A DNA stretch of 64,000 nt from Geobacter sp. (lineage in GTDB: Bacteria > Desulfobacterota > Desulfuromonadia > Geobacterales > Geobacteraceae). The stretch spans positions 62,001-126,000 of the forward strand of contig JACOUQ010000037.1 of NCBI GenBank assembly GCA_016177775.1. Reading direction: 5' to 3'. The notes beneath the pieces were generated by a model. That model was not told where the DNA came from and made no database searches. It worked only from the letters and a program-made list of their open reading frames with translations. Position numbers and translations under genes: made by a program. Below are positions 1-8,802 of this stretch, piece by piece (the stretch's first letter is position 1; every line of letters starts with the position of its first letter).

Positions 1-157
1 TCCGGTCGAGTGTAGACCCGGTGATCATGTTCTTCATCTTGGTGCGGTATAGAGCCTGCCCCTTGCCGGGCTTTGCGAACTCGAACTGGGTGACGATGTA
101 AGGAGCCCCGTCGATGGTGATCTTGAGCCCTTTTTTGAGATCTGCGACAGTGTACAT
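1..157 (-). CDS. efp: Elongation factor P, N-terminal part (cut by window edge)
   Basis: Elongation factor P binds the ribosome between the P and E sites and relieves stalling at consecutive prolines. The first 52 codons are visible and begin MYTVADLKKGLKITIDG, followed by the KOW-like domain region with PGKGQALYRTKMKN, where the lysine of PGKGQ is at the position modified in many bacteria. The start ATG is at 155-157 on the minus strand. The rest of the gene lies before base 1. It follows infA in the same direction, which makes a small translation-factor pair, although a terminator lies between them. Confidence 0.93.
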   Translation of the reverse strand, partial: MYTVADLKKGLKITIDGAPYIVTQFEFAKPGKGQALYRTKMKNMITGSTLDR

Positions 158-186
158 GACTCGTTCCTTTTCTTTAAAAGTTCTGG

Positions 187-206
187 TCCGGCAATCAATC
201 GCCGGA
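187..206. promoter_or_regulatory. Small palindrome in the efp leader
   Basis: TCCGGC and GCCGGA form a perfect 6-bp inverted repeat separated by AATCAATC, 30 bases upstream of the efp start. It could be an mRNA leader hairpin or a protein site. No T-tract follows, so it is not a terminator. Confidence 0.35.
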
Positions 207-217
207 TACGAAATCTG

Positions 218-248
218 CAAAAACAAAAACCTCTCCGTGACGGAAAGG
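218..248 (-). terminator. Rho-independent terminator of infA
   Basis: Read on the minus strand, CCTTTCCG-TCA-CGGAGAGG (one mismatch) is followed by a T-rich run (TTTTTGTTTTT). It lies directly after the infA stop and separates infA from efp. Confidence 0.75.
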
Positions 249-286
249 CTTGCTGTCTGAGCTTGTGGTGCTGTTAACCGTCGAGG

Positions 287-505
287 CTACTTGGCGCGAT
301 AGGTTATCCGGCCTCTGGTCAGGTCGTATGGTGAAAGTTCAACGGTGACCTTGTCGCCGGGAAGTATTTTGATGAAATATTTTCGCATCTTGCCCGAGAT
401 GTGGGCCAGCACGATGTGGTCATTTTCCAGCCTGACCTTGAACATCGCATTCGGAAGCGGCTCTATTACCGTTCCTTCTACCTCGATTGCTTCTTCCTTG
501 CTCAT
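287..505 (-). CDS. infA: Translation initiation factor IF-1
   Basis: IF-1 occupies the ribosomal A site during initiation. The 72-residue protein is the normal length and is a single S1/OB-fold domain, with the family signatures [31 protein letters not shown] and [18 protein letters not shown]. The start follows AGGAG by seven bases. A promoter is visible just upstream and a terminator just downstream, so it is probably monocistronic. Confidence 0.97.
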   Translation of the reverse strand: MSKEEAIEVEGTVIEPLPNAMFKVRLENDHIVLAHISGKMRKYFIKILPGDKVTVELSPYDLTRGRITYRAK

Positions 506-540
506 GAATGCTCCTGTGTGTTTTTGTCACAAACGCATTC

Positions 541-569
541 ACTTTAAAGGGAAATTTAAAAAATTGCAA
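541..569 (-). promoter_or_regulatory. Likely sigma-70-type promoter of infA
   Basis: On the minus strand TTGCAA (564-569) and TAAAGT (541-546) are separated by exactly 17 bases and lie about 40 bases before the infA start. The match to consensus is moderate. Confidence 0.45.
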
Positions 570-686
570 CAACGAATTACATCGCTGTGACGGACTCTTC
601 TGCCCGCTGTTGCATTGTCCGCGGGCTCTGCTAAGATTTATCCATACATTTGCATGGAATTTCGGCAGGGAGAGGGCGAGGGGTGC

Positions 687-1964
687 ATGAAACGTTTGCT
701 GGAGCGGGCCGGAAAGGTAATCACACCGGCTCTGCATCATTACTATCCACTGGAGATCGTGCGCGGGGACGGGATATACGTTGAAGCTGCAGATGGTCGG
801 AAATATCTGGATTTCTCTTCCGGCATCGCCGTCCTCAACATCGGTCACTGCCACCCGGCGGTAAAGGAGGCGATTCAAGGCCAGATCGACCGCTTTATGC
901 ATACTGGAGGGGTCTATTATAATGAAACCATTGTGAATGCTGCCGAGCGCCTGCTTTCGGTCACTCCCGACGGTCTTGACATGCTGTTTTTCGGCAATTC
1001 CGGCACCGAATCGGTGGAAGCCGCGCTGAAGCTGGCGCGCTTTGTGACCGGCAGACAGGGGATCGTCTCATTCACCGGTGCATTCCATGGCCGCACCCTG
1101 GGGGCGGTGTCCATAACCACCAGTTCCGCAAAATACCGAAACCGCTATCATCCGCTCCTCCCATCGGTCTACCAGGTGCCTTACCCTTACTGTTTCCGCT
1201 GTCCCTTCAACTGCAAGCCCGACCTGTGCGATCTCACCTGCCTTGAGTTCCTCAAGGGAACGCTTCGACGCCAGATCTATCCCGACGAGGTGGCGGCATT
1301 CATCATCGAGCCGATATTAGGCGAGGGAGGGTATCATCCGGCACCGCTCCGGTTCCTGCAGGGACTCAGGAAAATCTGCGACGAGCACGGCATACTGCTG
1401 ATCTTCGACGAGGTCCAATCCGGCATCGGCCGGACCGGGTGGTGGTTCGCCGCCGGGCATTACGGCGTGTCCCCCGACATCCTGACGGTCGCGAAGGGGA
1501 TCGCGTCTGGCCTGCCACTCTCCGCTGTCATTGCATCCCGTCACGTCATGAAGAAATGGGCGCCGGGGGCGCACGGCACAACCTTCGGCGGGAACCCGGT
1601 CGCCTGCGCTGCGGCAATGGCGACCCTGGACGTAATAGAACAGGAGGGGCTGCTGTCGCAGGTTCGGGAAATCTCCGAGGAGATCGTCACGAGCCTCGAA
1701 GAGCTGGCAGTCGATTATCCGCTCATCGGCGATATCCGGGGTTTGGGCTACATGATCGGGATCGAGTTCGTTACGGAAACCGGGGCACCGAACCGAAAGG
1801 CATGCGACCGCGTACTCCAGTTCTGCCTGGAAAAGGGGCTGATCCTTATCCCATGTGGTCTGGAGCGGAACATCGTCCGTTTCATTCCGCCACTGATTAC
1901 AAAAAGGGACGATATCCGCAGGGGAATCGAGATCTTTGCAGAGGGGGTTGGGAAAGCGGTATGA
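687..1964 (+). CDS. Class III PLP aminotransferase (4-aminobutyrate/ornithine type)
   Basis: A PLP-dependent fold-type I enzyme of 425 residues that transfers an omega-amino group, probably from 4-aminobutyrate or a related diamine or amino acid, to a 2-oxo acid in the cytosol. Visible signatures are FGNSGTESVEAALKLAR (phosphate binding), IFDEVQSGIGRTG (cofactor Asp) and VAKGIASGLPLSA (Schiff-base Lys). A cysteine-rich stretch near residues 165-185 (YCFRCPFNCKPDLCDLTC) holds five cysteines; related archaeal and deltaproteobacterial GabT-like proteins have shorter versions. ATG 687 follows a purine-rich GAGGGG site; an upstream ATG at 615 lacks one. The stop overlaps the next gene (ATGA). The true substrate cannot be read from the sequence. 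Confidence 0.9.
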   Translation: MKRLLERAGKVITPALHHYYPLEIVRGDGIYVEAADGRKYLDFSSGIAVLNIGHCHPAVKEAIQGQIDRFMHTGGVYYNETIVNAAERLLSVTPDGLDMLFFGNSGTESVEAALKLARFVTGRQGIVSFTGAFHGRTLGAVSITTSSAKYRNRYHPLLPSVYQVPYPYCFRCPFNCKPDLCDLTCLEFLKGTLRRQIYPDEVAAFIIEPILGEGGYHPAPLRFLQGLRKICDEHGILLIFDEVQSGIGRTGWWFAAGHYGVSPDILTVAKGIASGLPLSAVIASRHVMKKWAPGAHGTTFGGNPVACAAAMATLDVIEQEGLLSQVREISEEIVTSLEELAVDYPLIGDIRGLGYMIGIEFVTETGAPNRKACDRVLQFCLEKGLILIPCGLERNIVRFIPPLITKRDDIRRGIEIFAEGVGKAV

Positions 1965-3310
1965 AACCAGTTCGGGTTCTGATCATGGGGGCCGCTGGCC
2001 GCGATTTCCATAACTTTAACACCTGCTTCCGCGACAATTCCGCATACCGTGTGCTCGCCTTCACGGCCGCTCAGATCCCGTTCATCGCCAATCGACGCTA
2101 TCCGCCCGAGCTTGCCGGCCGACTTTACCCGCGCGGGATACCGATATACCCTGAAGATCGGCTTGCAGAGGTGATTCGGAAGCACCGAGTGGAAAGCGTC
2201 GTATTCGCCTATAGTGATATCTCCCACCTGGATGTCATGCACACGGCTTCGCACGTTATGGCCATGGGGGCCGATTTCATTTTTATCGGGCCGGAGGCCA
2301 CCATGCTGAAAAGCCGGCGGCCGGTTATTTCCGTCTGTGCCGTACGGACTGGTTGCGGCAAAAGTCCGTTGACGCGTCATATTGCCGCTCTCATTGCCGA
2401 GATGGGGATAAAGCCGGTGGTGGTCCGCCATCCCATGCCTTACGGGGATCTCCGGCGCCAGGCAGTGCAGCGTTTCGCGACTCTGGACGATATCAACCTC
2501 TCCGGCTGCACCGTTGAGGAGCGCGAGGAGTTCGAGCCGCTCATCGCGCGCGGAATCACGGTATTTTCCGGCGTGGATTACCGCAGGATTCTGCGCAGGG
2601 CCGAACGGGAAGGGGAGTGTATCATCTGGGACGGCGGCAACAACGATTTCCCCTTTTTCCGGCCTGATCTGGAGATAACTGTAGTCGATCCCCTGAGGGC
2701 AGGGGATGAAACAACCTTCTTTCCCGGTGAGGTGAATTTGCTCCGGGCCCATGTTATAGTCATAAACAAGACCAATGCTGCTTCGCCGGCGCAGCTGGAG
2801 CGCCTCGAACGCTCAGTGGCGGCGGCAAACACCGGTGCGCAGGTTATCAGAACCGACTCCGTCATTACCGTTGATTCTCCGGGAGCGATCAGGGGGAAGA
2901 AGGTCCTGGTCATCGAGGATGGCCCGACCGTCACCCACGGTGGCATGCCGTCAGGGGCCGGCCTTGCGGCAGCGGGTCTCTTCGGGGCGGCAGAAGCTGT
3001 TGACCCCCGTCCCTATGCAGTGGGGAGCATTGCGGAGACCTTCGGGAAATATCTCCATATCGGTCCGGTTCTCCCTGCCATGGGTTACAGCGAACAGCAA
3101 CTGCAAGATCTGACCGCCACCATCGCAGGAACACCGTGTGATCTGGTCCTCTCGGCATCTCCTGTCGACCTGCAACATCTGTTGCCCTTCCCTAAGCCAC
3201 TGCACAGAGTGTTCTACGAAATCCGCGAGTCCGCCGGCTACCCATTGAAAATGCTGATAGAACGATTTGTCCGGAAAGCCCTCCCCGAAGCGGTTTGCCG
3301 CTGCCTATAA
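1961..3310 (+). CDS. Cyclic 2,3-diphosphoglycerate-synthetase-like GTPase
   Basis: A 449-residue protein resembling the family of archaeal cyclic 2,3-diphosphoglycerate synthetase and its bacterial relatives annotated as predicted GTPases. The N-terminal half looks like a Rossmann domain (RVLIMGAAGRDFHNFN). A P-loop-like segment (VRTGCGKSPLTRH) near residue 130 starts the nucleotide-binding half, and VIWDGGNNDFPFF-type and NKTNA motifs follow. It starts on the ATGA of the aminotransferase stop, so the two are translationally coupled. Its bacterial function is not established. A role with the neighbouring aminotransferase is suggested only by context. Confidence 0.8.
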   Translation: MKPVRVLIMGAAGRDFHNFNTCFRDNSAYRVLAFTAAQIPFIANRRYPPELAGRLYPRGIPIYPEDRLAEVIRKHRVESVVFAYSDISHLDVMHTASHVMAMGADFIFIGPEATMLKSRRPVISVCAVRTGCGKSPLTRHIAALIAEMGIKPVVVRHPMPYGDLRRQAVQRFATLDDINLSGCTVEEREEFEPLIARGITVFSGVDYRRILRRAEREGECIIWDGGNNDFPFFRPDLEITVVDPLRAGDETTFFPGEVNLLRAHVIVINKTNAASPAQLERLERSVAAANTGAQVIRTDSVITVDSPGAIRGKKVLVIEDGPTVTHGGMPSGAGLAAAGLFGAAEAVDPRPYAVGSIAETFGKYLHIGPVLPAMGYSEQQLQDLTATIAGTPCDLVLSASPVDLQHLLPFPKPLHRVFYEIRESAGYPLKMLIERFVRKALPEAVCRCL

Positions 3311-3377
3311 AAACCCTTTGCAAGATTCTGAAAAACATAATATGTATGAATAATTACCCCATGGGAGGATATGCCCG

Positions 3378-3755
3378 ATGAACGACCAGTTGCTAGAAAT
3401 CTCCCTGCCGAACGGGCTTTCAGTTCGTTTTGTCGACCATACACGCCAATACTACGGCGACTATTACCTGGTGAAACTGGAAATCATCTGCGAGGCGCCC
3501 ATTGCTTCGGAGTATTTTGGTGAACAGGCCGATTTTGAAGAAGCGCAACGTATGCTTGGCTCCACTGTGGTTTATAGAAAGGAAGTCGAGCAGATGGGGG
3601 TCCCGTCTACTGAGATAGAACGGGTACGCGAGCGGCTTGTAGAGAACTTCAGGGAGCATTCCCTTCCCTATTTTGAACGAGACGAATTCCCATCAAAACT
3701 GGTGTTGGGCGAATTTGATAAATTGCGCAAGAAATTGGGGCGTTTCAGTGCATGA
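3378..3755 (+). CDS. Small conserved protein of unknown function
   Basis: A 125-residue cytosolic protein without a signal peptide or membrane segment, beginning MNDQLLEISLPNGLSVRF. It is mixed beta then alpha, with a charged helical C-terminus (EIERVRERLVENFREH). I do not recognise a named domain; the look is that of a lineage-conserved hypothetical. ATG 3378 follows GGAGGATATG. The stop codon lies 17 bases before the methyltransferase start, so the two are likely cotranscribed. Confidence 0.75.
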   Translation: MNDQLLEISLPNGLSVRFVDHTRQYYGDYYLVKLEIICEAPIASEYFGEQADFEEAQRMLGSTVVYRKEVEQMGVPSTEIERVRERLVENFREHSLPYFERDEFPSKLVLGEFDKLRKKLGRFSA

Positions 3756-3771
3756 ACAGAGGGGAACGGGT

Positions 3772-5082
3772 GTGCGCGAAGCGCTGGTGAATATCGAGAA
3801 AATGGCCTTTGGCGGCTCGGGCTTCGGCAGGGTTGACGGTAAGGCTTGCTTTGTTCCGTTTACTGCGCCAGATGATGAAGTCCGAATCAGGACCATCAGG
3901 GACAAGCATTCGTACATGGAGGGGGAGATCGTTGAAATCGTAACCCCATCGCCAGTTCGAGTAACTCCACCTTGCCCGGTATTCGGCAGATGCGGCGGCT
4001 GCGACTGGCAGCACCTCTCCTATGAAAGGCAGCTGGCGGCCAAGCACGAGATATTTGCCGAAACCCTGTATCGAATTGCCAGAGTTGGGGCGGAGCAGAT
4101 ACTTCCCATAGTTCCCTCGCCGCAGCAGTACGGCTACAGATCACGGATCCAGCTGAAACTGCGCCATGTCTCGGGAGAGTTGCATGTCGGGTTTTACCGA
4201 AGCGGATCCCATTTCGTGGTGGATCTGCCGGGAAGATGCGCAGTGGCGCATCCCGGTATCAACGCGCTTCTGGATGGCGTGGCGACACTCATCCGGAATT
4301 TCCCCGAGCCTGACAAGGTCCCACAGGTGGACGTGTCTGTCGATGAAGGTGGCAAGACCGCCCTTGTCGTCCATTACATCGGCGGCAATCCGGAAGGAGC
4401 CGCCGGATACCTGGAAAAGGCCCCGGTGCCGACAGACGGCGTATTGCTGCAGTGCGGCAGGAAGGAAAACCTTCGCCACATAAAGGGGATTGATTCGTTA
4501 AGTTACAGCATTGGTTCATTCGATTCCGCTGGAATTACCGAAATCTCGTTGAGCTATAGCGCTGGTTCCTTCTCACAGGTCAATTTGGCGCAAAACAAGG
4601 CACTGGTAGGCACTGTGCGGGAATGGTGCGGCCTTGCAGGAGTGGAGCGCGTGCTGGAGCTGTTCTGCGGCAACGGCAATTTCACGTTCGCATTGGCTCC
4701 AATGGCCCGCGAGGTAGTGGCCGCCGAGGACTACGCCCCCTCCATTGCCGATGCCCGCAGAAACGCCCGACAGCTGAATGTAACTAACGTGCGCTTCGAG
4801 GTCGCCGACTCAGCAACCTTTGTCGAGACTCTGGCGGCAAGGAATGAGCGGTTCGACCTGGTTTTGCTCGACCCACCCCGCAGCGGCGCCAGGGAAGTTG
4901 TAAGTTTCCTGCCGCAACTGGCACCAGCGCGTATTCTTTATGTTTCGTGCGACCCGCCAACCATGGCGAGGGACCTGACCACGTTAACGAAGGGGGGATA
5001 CTGCGTGGTCCGCAGCCAGCCTTTCGACATGTTTCCCCAAACCTATCACATAGAGAGTGTAACGCTGCTTGAAAGAAAGTAG
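3772..5082 (+). CDS. TrmA-family 23S rRNA (uracil-5-)-methyltransferase
   Basis: An SAM-dependent RNA m5U methyltransferase of the RlmD/RumA type, 436 residues. An N-terminal TRAM domain (residues about 1-60, MAFGGSGFGRVDGKACFVPF) precedes an iron-sulphur cysteine set (CPVFGRCGGCDWQH). The SAM domain has ELFCGNGNFTFALA and the catalytic segment LYVSCDPPTMARDL with the nucleophilic Cys. The start is taken as GTG 3772, which sits behind AGAGGGGAA; GTG 3748 is possible but would overlap the previous gene. A second member of the family lies at 16.3 kb, so the position specificity (U1939, U747 or tRNA U54) cannot be assigned. Confidence 0.9.
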   Translation: MREALVNIEKMAFGGSGFGRVDGKACFVPFTAPDDEVRIRTIRDKHSYMEGEIVEIVTPSPVRVTPPCPVFGRCGGCDWQHLSYERQLAAKHEIFAETLYRIARVGAEQILPIVPSPQQYGYRSRIQLKLRHVSGELHVGFYRSGSHFVVDLPGRCAVAHPGINALLDGVATLIRNFPEPDKVPQVDVSVDEGGKTALVVHYIGGNPEGAAGYLEKAPVPTDGVLLQCGRKENLRHIKGIDSLSYSIGSFDSAGITEISLSYSAGSFSQVNLAQNKALVGTVREWCGLAGVERVLELFCGNGNFTFALAPMAREVVAAEDYAPSIADARRNARQLNVTNVRFEVADSATFVETLAARNERFDLVLLDPPRSGAREVVSFLPQLAPARILYVSCDPPTMARDLTTLTKGGYCVVRSQPFDMFPQTYHIESVTLLERK

Positions 5083-5104
5083 CAATAACCCCGGAGGTCA
5101 TTAA

Positions 5105-6109
5105 ATGTTCGGCAGTCTGTTCAAAAAAGGGCCGGAGCAACTTGTCAAAAAAGCTGAATCATACTTGAGCCAGGGTAGATTCGCCGAGGCCAGGATTGCA
5201 TTTCTGGACGCTTTGGAAAAGCTGGGGCCTGATGCGCCGGAAGCCGCTTCGGTTCGCAAGGGGATTGCCGATGCAGGCAACAGTCTGGCATTAATGAATA
5301 TCGATGAGGCCGAGCATGTCCTCAATGTGGGAGGGATGGACAAGGCGAGGGAGCATCTGGAACTCGCAATCAAGCTGGCAGAAGACGTAACAATACGGGA
5401 AAAGGCTGAAATTACTCTGAATTCTTCCTTTTTCCAGAGTGAACCGGCCCAGGCCAAAATCGTTTCCCATGCATGCAGCTCCTGCGGGCCTCATGGGGCT
5501 GAAACCCATGTCAGCTCTGAATCCGAGGCCCATGAACTCTCTCTGCGGGAACAGTTCGAGCTTGCCGTGCACACGCTCCCAGGGGACTTGCCCCGGCGCT
5601 ATCTGGGAATGGGAGAGAAATTTGCATCCGGCTATCTTAAATCTATGGATGATGATGCCGATGGTGCCTTGTCCATTTATCATGAGTTGCTCCAGAACGG
5701 AGAAAATGACATCCTTCTCTATGAATGCGCGGTGCTCCACCATCGGCAAGGCGATAACCCGAAAGCCGAACAAATGCTTCTCAATGCCTTGGGGCTCAAT
5801 CCGTCCAATCCCCTGTGCCGGATGACGCTGGTCGAGTTCCTTGCCGAAACGGGGAGGTATTCCGAGGCCGCCTCCGAATTGGAGAAGATGATCGAACAGG
5901 ATATTCAGCGTGAGCAGGCTAGACTGTTTCTGGCAGACATCCGGCAAGCTACCGGCGATATTACCGCAGCTATCGATCTTTACTCACAGATGCTTTCAAC
6001 TCCCCTTGGCAAAGCAGCAGCAGAACGACTCGTTCCCCTGCTGGACCAATCCGGCCGGACAGGGGAAGCCAAAGCGCTGGCAAAGCATTTTCTCAAGGGA
6101 TGCTGCTAA
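5105..6109 (+). CDS. TPR-repeat protein
   Basis: A 334-residue soluble protein made largely of helical tetratricopeptide-like repeats (for example AESYLSQGRFAEARIAFLDA near residue 17 and ALSIYHELLQNGENDILLYE near 190). TPRs usually mediate protein-protein contacts. A small cysteine pair (ACSSCGPH) at about residue 120 and a terminal CC are visible. There is no signal peptide. It follows the methyltransferase by 22 bases with a GGAGG site and is probably in the same transcript. The partner is unknown. Confidence 0.8.
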   Translation: MFGSLFKKGPEQLVKKAESYLSQGRFAEARIAFLDALEKLGPDAPEAASVRKGIADAGNSLALMNIDEAEHVLNVGGMDKAREHLELAIKLAEDVTIREKAEITLNSSFFQSEPAQAKIVSHACSSCGPHGAETHVSSESEAHELSLREQFELAVHTLPGDLPRRYLGMGEKFASGYLKSMDDDADGALSIYHELLQNGENDILLYECAVLHHRQGDNPKAEQMLLNALGLNPSNPLCRMTLVEFLAETGRYSEAASELEKMIEQDIQREQARLFLADIRQATGDITAAIDLYSQMLSTPLGKAAAERLVPLLDQSGRTGEAKALAKHFLKGCC

Positions 6110-6215
6110 TAAGCGGCTCAGTCCCATGTCTTGTTTGTTTCGCGTTCATGACATTTTCGCTGCTTACAGCGCATGCAATGAAATTAATATTTGACATCCG
6201 GCAGGGAGGCGAACC

Positions 6216-6491
6216 GTGAATAAATCTGAACTGATCGAGTCACTCGCAGCACAGAAAGGTCTTACCTACAAAAAGGCAGAGGAAATCGTCAGCACTATTT
6301 TCGACACAATGGCAAACGCCATGCAGCAGGGAGAGCGGATCGAAATCCGCGGTTTCGGCAGCTTCGTGGTAAAGGACTATCGAGCCTATACAGGTCGAAA
6401 CCCGAAAACCGGCGACCCTATTGAGGTCAAGCCGAAGAAGCTCCCTTTCTTCAAGGTGGGCAAAGAGCTGAGGGAACGGGTCTCCGAATAG
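6216..6491 (+). CDS. ihfB: HU/IHF-family DNA-binding protein, IHF-beta-like
   Basis: A 91-residue nucleoid protein that bends DNA. It has the whole bacterial histone-like fold: helical dimer region (MNKSELIESLAAQKGLTYKK), beta arm with GRNPKTGDPIEV, and C-terminal helix PFFKVGKELRERV. The GERIEIRGFGSF segment and the arm are closer to IHF-beta than to HU, so ihfB is the preferred name, but an HU function is possible. The GTG start at 6216 follows GGGAGG. A terminator follows. IHF would be expected to help the several sigma-54-dependent promoters of such a genome. Confidence 0.88.
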   Translation: MNKSELIESLAAQKGLTYKKAEEIVSTIFDTMANAMQQGERIEIRGFGSFVVKDYRAYTGRNPKTGDPIEVKPKKLPFFKVGKELRERVSE

Positions 6492-6499
6492 CACTGATT

Positions 6500-6519
6500 G
6501 GAAGCACGCTTCCTTTTTT
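6500..6519 (+). terminator. Rho-independent terminator after ihfB
   Basis: GGAAG-CACG-CTTCC hairpin followed by six T residues, nine bases after the ihfB stop. Confidence 0.8.
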
Positions 6520-6615
6520 GTTCGGGAAACATGCGAAAGCTTGATTTACGGCCGTTGTTCTGGTTTAATAACAGCTTCTGTCCATGTTTTATATTAATGA
6601 ATATAAGAATTGCTG

Positions 6616-8316
6616 ATGCGAATTTTCCTGATATTTATATTGTTCATCGCAATGGCGGTGAATGCATATGCCAACCCATCAGAGTCGGGTTCCACAGGTC
6701 TCATAACCGTTCCCAGCGCTGAAACCCTTGATGCCGGCAACATCTGCGTGGGTCTCTGGGGCGTCTTCAGTAAATACCCCTCCGAATATCGCGAGTTCAC
6801 AAGCAGCGGCTCCGCAGGAAAAACAAAGAGCATGACAACCCTCATGCCGATCACATTGACCCTTGGGGTCGGCACGTTCTGGGAATTCTACGGTTCCTAT
6901 CCGAACCTTCTATTTAATGGCGAGGAGGATGCCTCCCTTCGGACCGACGGCACGCGCGATCCTTCAAGAGTCCGCCCGGCGGAGATCGGTAGTAAGATCC
7001 GTTTCTGGGGCACCAGAAATACCCCCTTCAAGCTGGCAGCAGACATCTTTGCCCGCCGCTGGCTCTCCGACGATGTTGAAGTTGATGGTACTACCGATTA
7101 CGGCGGACGCCTGATCGCCACCTTGAAGAAGGGGAGTATCGGCCTGCACGTGAATGGCGGCTATCTCTTCCCAGGCAATATCGAAGGAAGAGAATTCGAC
7201 AAAGAGATTCTCTACGGTACCGGCATTGAATATGCTCCCTCCTCGAGAACAAAGGTCACTCTGGAATTTACAGGCAATACGAGCCGGGAAAAGGGCGGCG
7301 TAGACTCAAAACTCGCGCTTGCAGGCTTCCAGTATTATCTTTCCCCCCATCTCACCTTCAATGTTGCCGGAGGAATGGGTTTTTCAGACGGTAGCCCGGA
7401 CTGGCGCGGGATTATAGGTTTTTCATCTTGTCAGGGGGTGGGTACCTATATCAAGCCTGTGCCGGTAGTCGGCAAGAAGACCGAACATGCCGAAGTGAAA
7501 GAGGAAAAGGTCAAGCCGGTCAAGATCATCCCTATCTCGTCACTCCTGGTAAAGGCGGCAAAACCAGTCACTCCGGTCAGCAAGCTCGAAGTTCCCGTCT
7601 CTCCCGGTACAGAAGAAGTGATAATCAAGCCCTATGGCCAGATCGCCGTGACCCAGCAGCAACAGACTCAGCAGACACAGGCCGCCAGGCCGGTGCTTCC
7701 GCCCGTGCTAAAAATCGAAGAACCTCCCCTTCAGTCACCTGAAATTGCCTCTGTTGAGCAGCTACAGGAACGCCCCCTTACCCGTCTTGGCGAAGAGGTC
7801 TACATTGTTCCCAAAGATGTAGCAGCAGCGGGACAGGTGGAACAAGAAGCTGCTGCCCAAGGGGTCTCGCCTCTGTTCGCCCTGGAAATCAAGGGAGAGA
7901 AGCTGGTTACCTTCTCAGCCGGAAAAGCCGGTGTACCGAAACAGATGACGGTTTACCGGAAATTCCGTTTCCCCGATGTGGCCTACGAGTTCGGGAAATG
8001 GGACATTTCCCGCCAGGGTAGAGAGTATCTTGCAGAAATCGCCGAACAGATCCGCAGCGACAAGAAATGGGTCTTCCTGCGCGTCGACGGCCATACCGAC
8101 AACCTTGGCTCCGCCACATACAATATGGACCTCTCCCTCAAGCGCGCCATTGCCGTTGCTACTCATCTGGTTACTGTTGAGGGAATCGACCCTGCCAGAA
8201 TTTTCATAAAGGGGATGGGAAAGTCAGAACCGATTGCGGACAACGGGACTACTGACGGAAGAGCGCAGAATCGCCGTTCCGAGATACTCTTCCTGATCCC
8301 GAAGGAATCGAAGTGA
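6616..8316 (+). CDS. Outer-membrane protein with C-terminal OmpA domain
   Basis: A 566-residue exported protein. The N-terminal signal peptide (MRIFLIFILFIAMAVNAYAN) is followed by a beta-rich region of about 250 residues (GSTGLITVPSAETLDAGN, GTFWEFYGSYP) that looks like an outer-membrane barrel. A Pro/Lys/Gln-rich linker (about 270-400) precedes an OmpA-like peptidoglycan-binding domain (VDGHTDNLGSATYNMDLSLK, QNRRSEI). It probably anchors the outer membrane to the cell wall. ATG 6616 is chosen because it begins the signal peptide; TTG 6610 is in frame. The GTG start of the next gene overlaps its stop. Confidence 0.88.
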   Translation: MRIFLIFILFIAMAVNAYANPSESGSTGLITVPSAETLDAGNICVGLWGVFSKYPSEYREFTSSGSAGKTKSMTTLMPITLTLGVGTFWEFYGSYPNLLFNGEEDASLRTDGTRDPSRVRPAEIGSKIRFWGTRNTPFKLAADIFARRWLSDDVEVDGTTDYGGRLIATLKKGSIGLHVNGGYLFPGNIEGREFDKEILYGTGIEYAPSSRTKVTLEFTGNTSREKGGVDSKLALAGFQYYLSPHLTFNVAGGMGFSDGSPDWRGIIGFSSCQGVGTYIKPVPVVGKKTEHAEVKEEKVKPVKIIPISSLLVKAAKPVTPVSKLEVPVSPGTEEVIIKPYGQIAVTQQQQTQQTQAARPVLPPVLKIEEPPLQSPEIASVEQLQERPLTRLGEEVYIVPKDVAAAGQVEQEAAAQGVSPLFALEIKGEKLVTFSAGKAGVPKQMTVYRKFRFPDVAYEFGKWDISRQGREYLAEIAEQIRSDKKWVFLRVDGHTDNLGSATYNMDLSLKRAIAVATHLVTVEGIDPARIFIKGMGKSEPIADNGTTDGRAQNRRSEILFLIPKESK

Positions 8317-8759
8317 GATTTTATCGCATACTTGCTCTTGTGTTCTGCTTGTTCACCTTGGAGACTTCATGGGCCGATGAGCAGAAGTTAGATCCTGTAA
8401 AGCTCAAGGGAATGATAGTGGGGGAAGTGCTGTTTTCTCCCATGGGAAAGGTTCCCACAGCAGCTGAAATGTCCAAAGTCGATAAGCTGGTACCCGTTCT
8501 GAAAAAACAGGGGGAAGGGAAAATGGTAAGGATCGAGGGTTTCGTCCCTGCTGCAAAGGGTGGAAAGCCTGATATCAAAGGCTCCTTATATCTTGCGAAG
8601 CATGTTGAATCATATCTCAGGAAACGTCACAAGTTGAACCTTGACATGTACCTGACGGTAATCAATGATACAATGTATAAAAAGAAGATTGTCAGGTTCA
8701 CGGTTTTCGAAAAGGAATACGAAACCATCAAGGTGAAAACACCTGCTGAAGCAAAATAA
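8313..8759 (+). CDS. Small secreted protein of the envelope operon
   Basis: A 148-residue protein with a signal peptide (MRFYRILALVFCLFTLETSWA) and a mature part that resembles a shortened OmpA-like fold (VRIEGFVPAAKGGKPDIKGS, YLAKHVESYLRKRHKLN). The GTG start at 8313 overlaps the TGA of the OmpA-like gene, so the two are coupled. It probably works beside that protein in the periplasm. No catalytic residues are recognised. Confidence 0.75.
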   Translation: MRFYRILALVFCLFTLETSWADEQKLDPVKLKGMIVGEVLFSPMGKVPTAAEMSKVDKLVPVLKKQGEGKMVRIEGFVPAAKGGKPDIKGSLYLAKHVESYLRKRHKLNLDMYLTVINDTMYKKKIVRFTVFEKEYETIKVKTPAEAK

Positions 8760-8802
8760 CATCTGTACGCGCTCGCCTGTCCCGTGAAGGAGGTTGCCCC
8801 TC

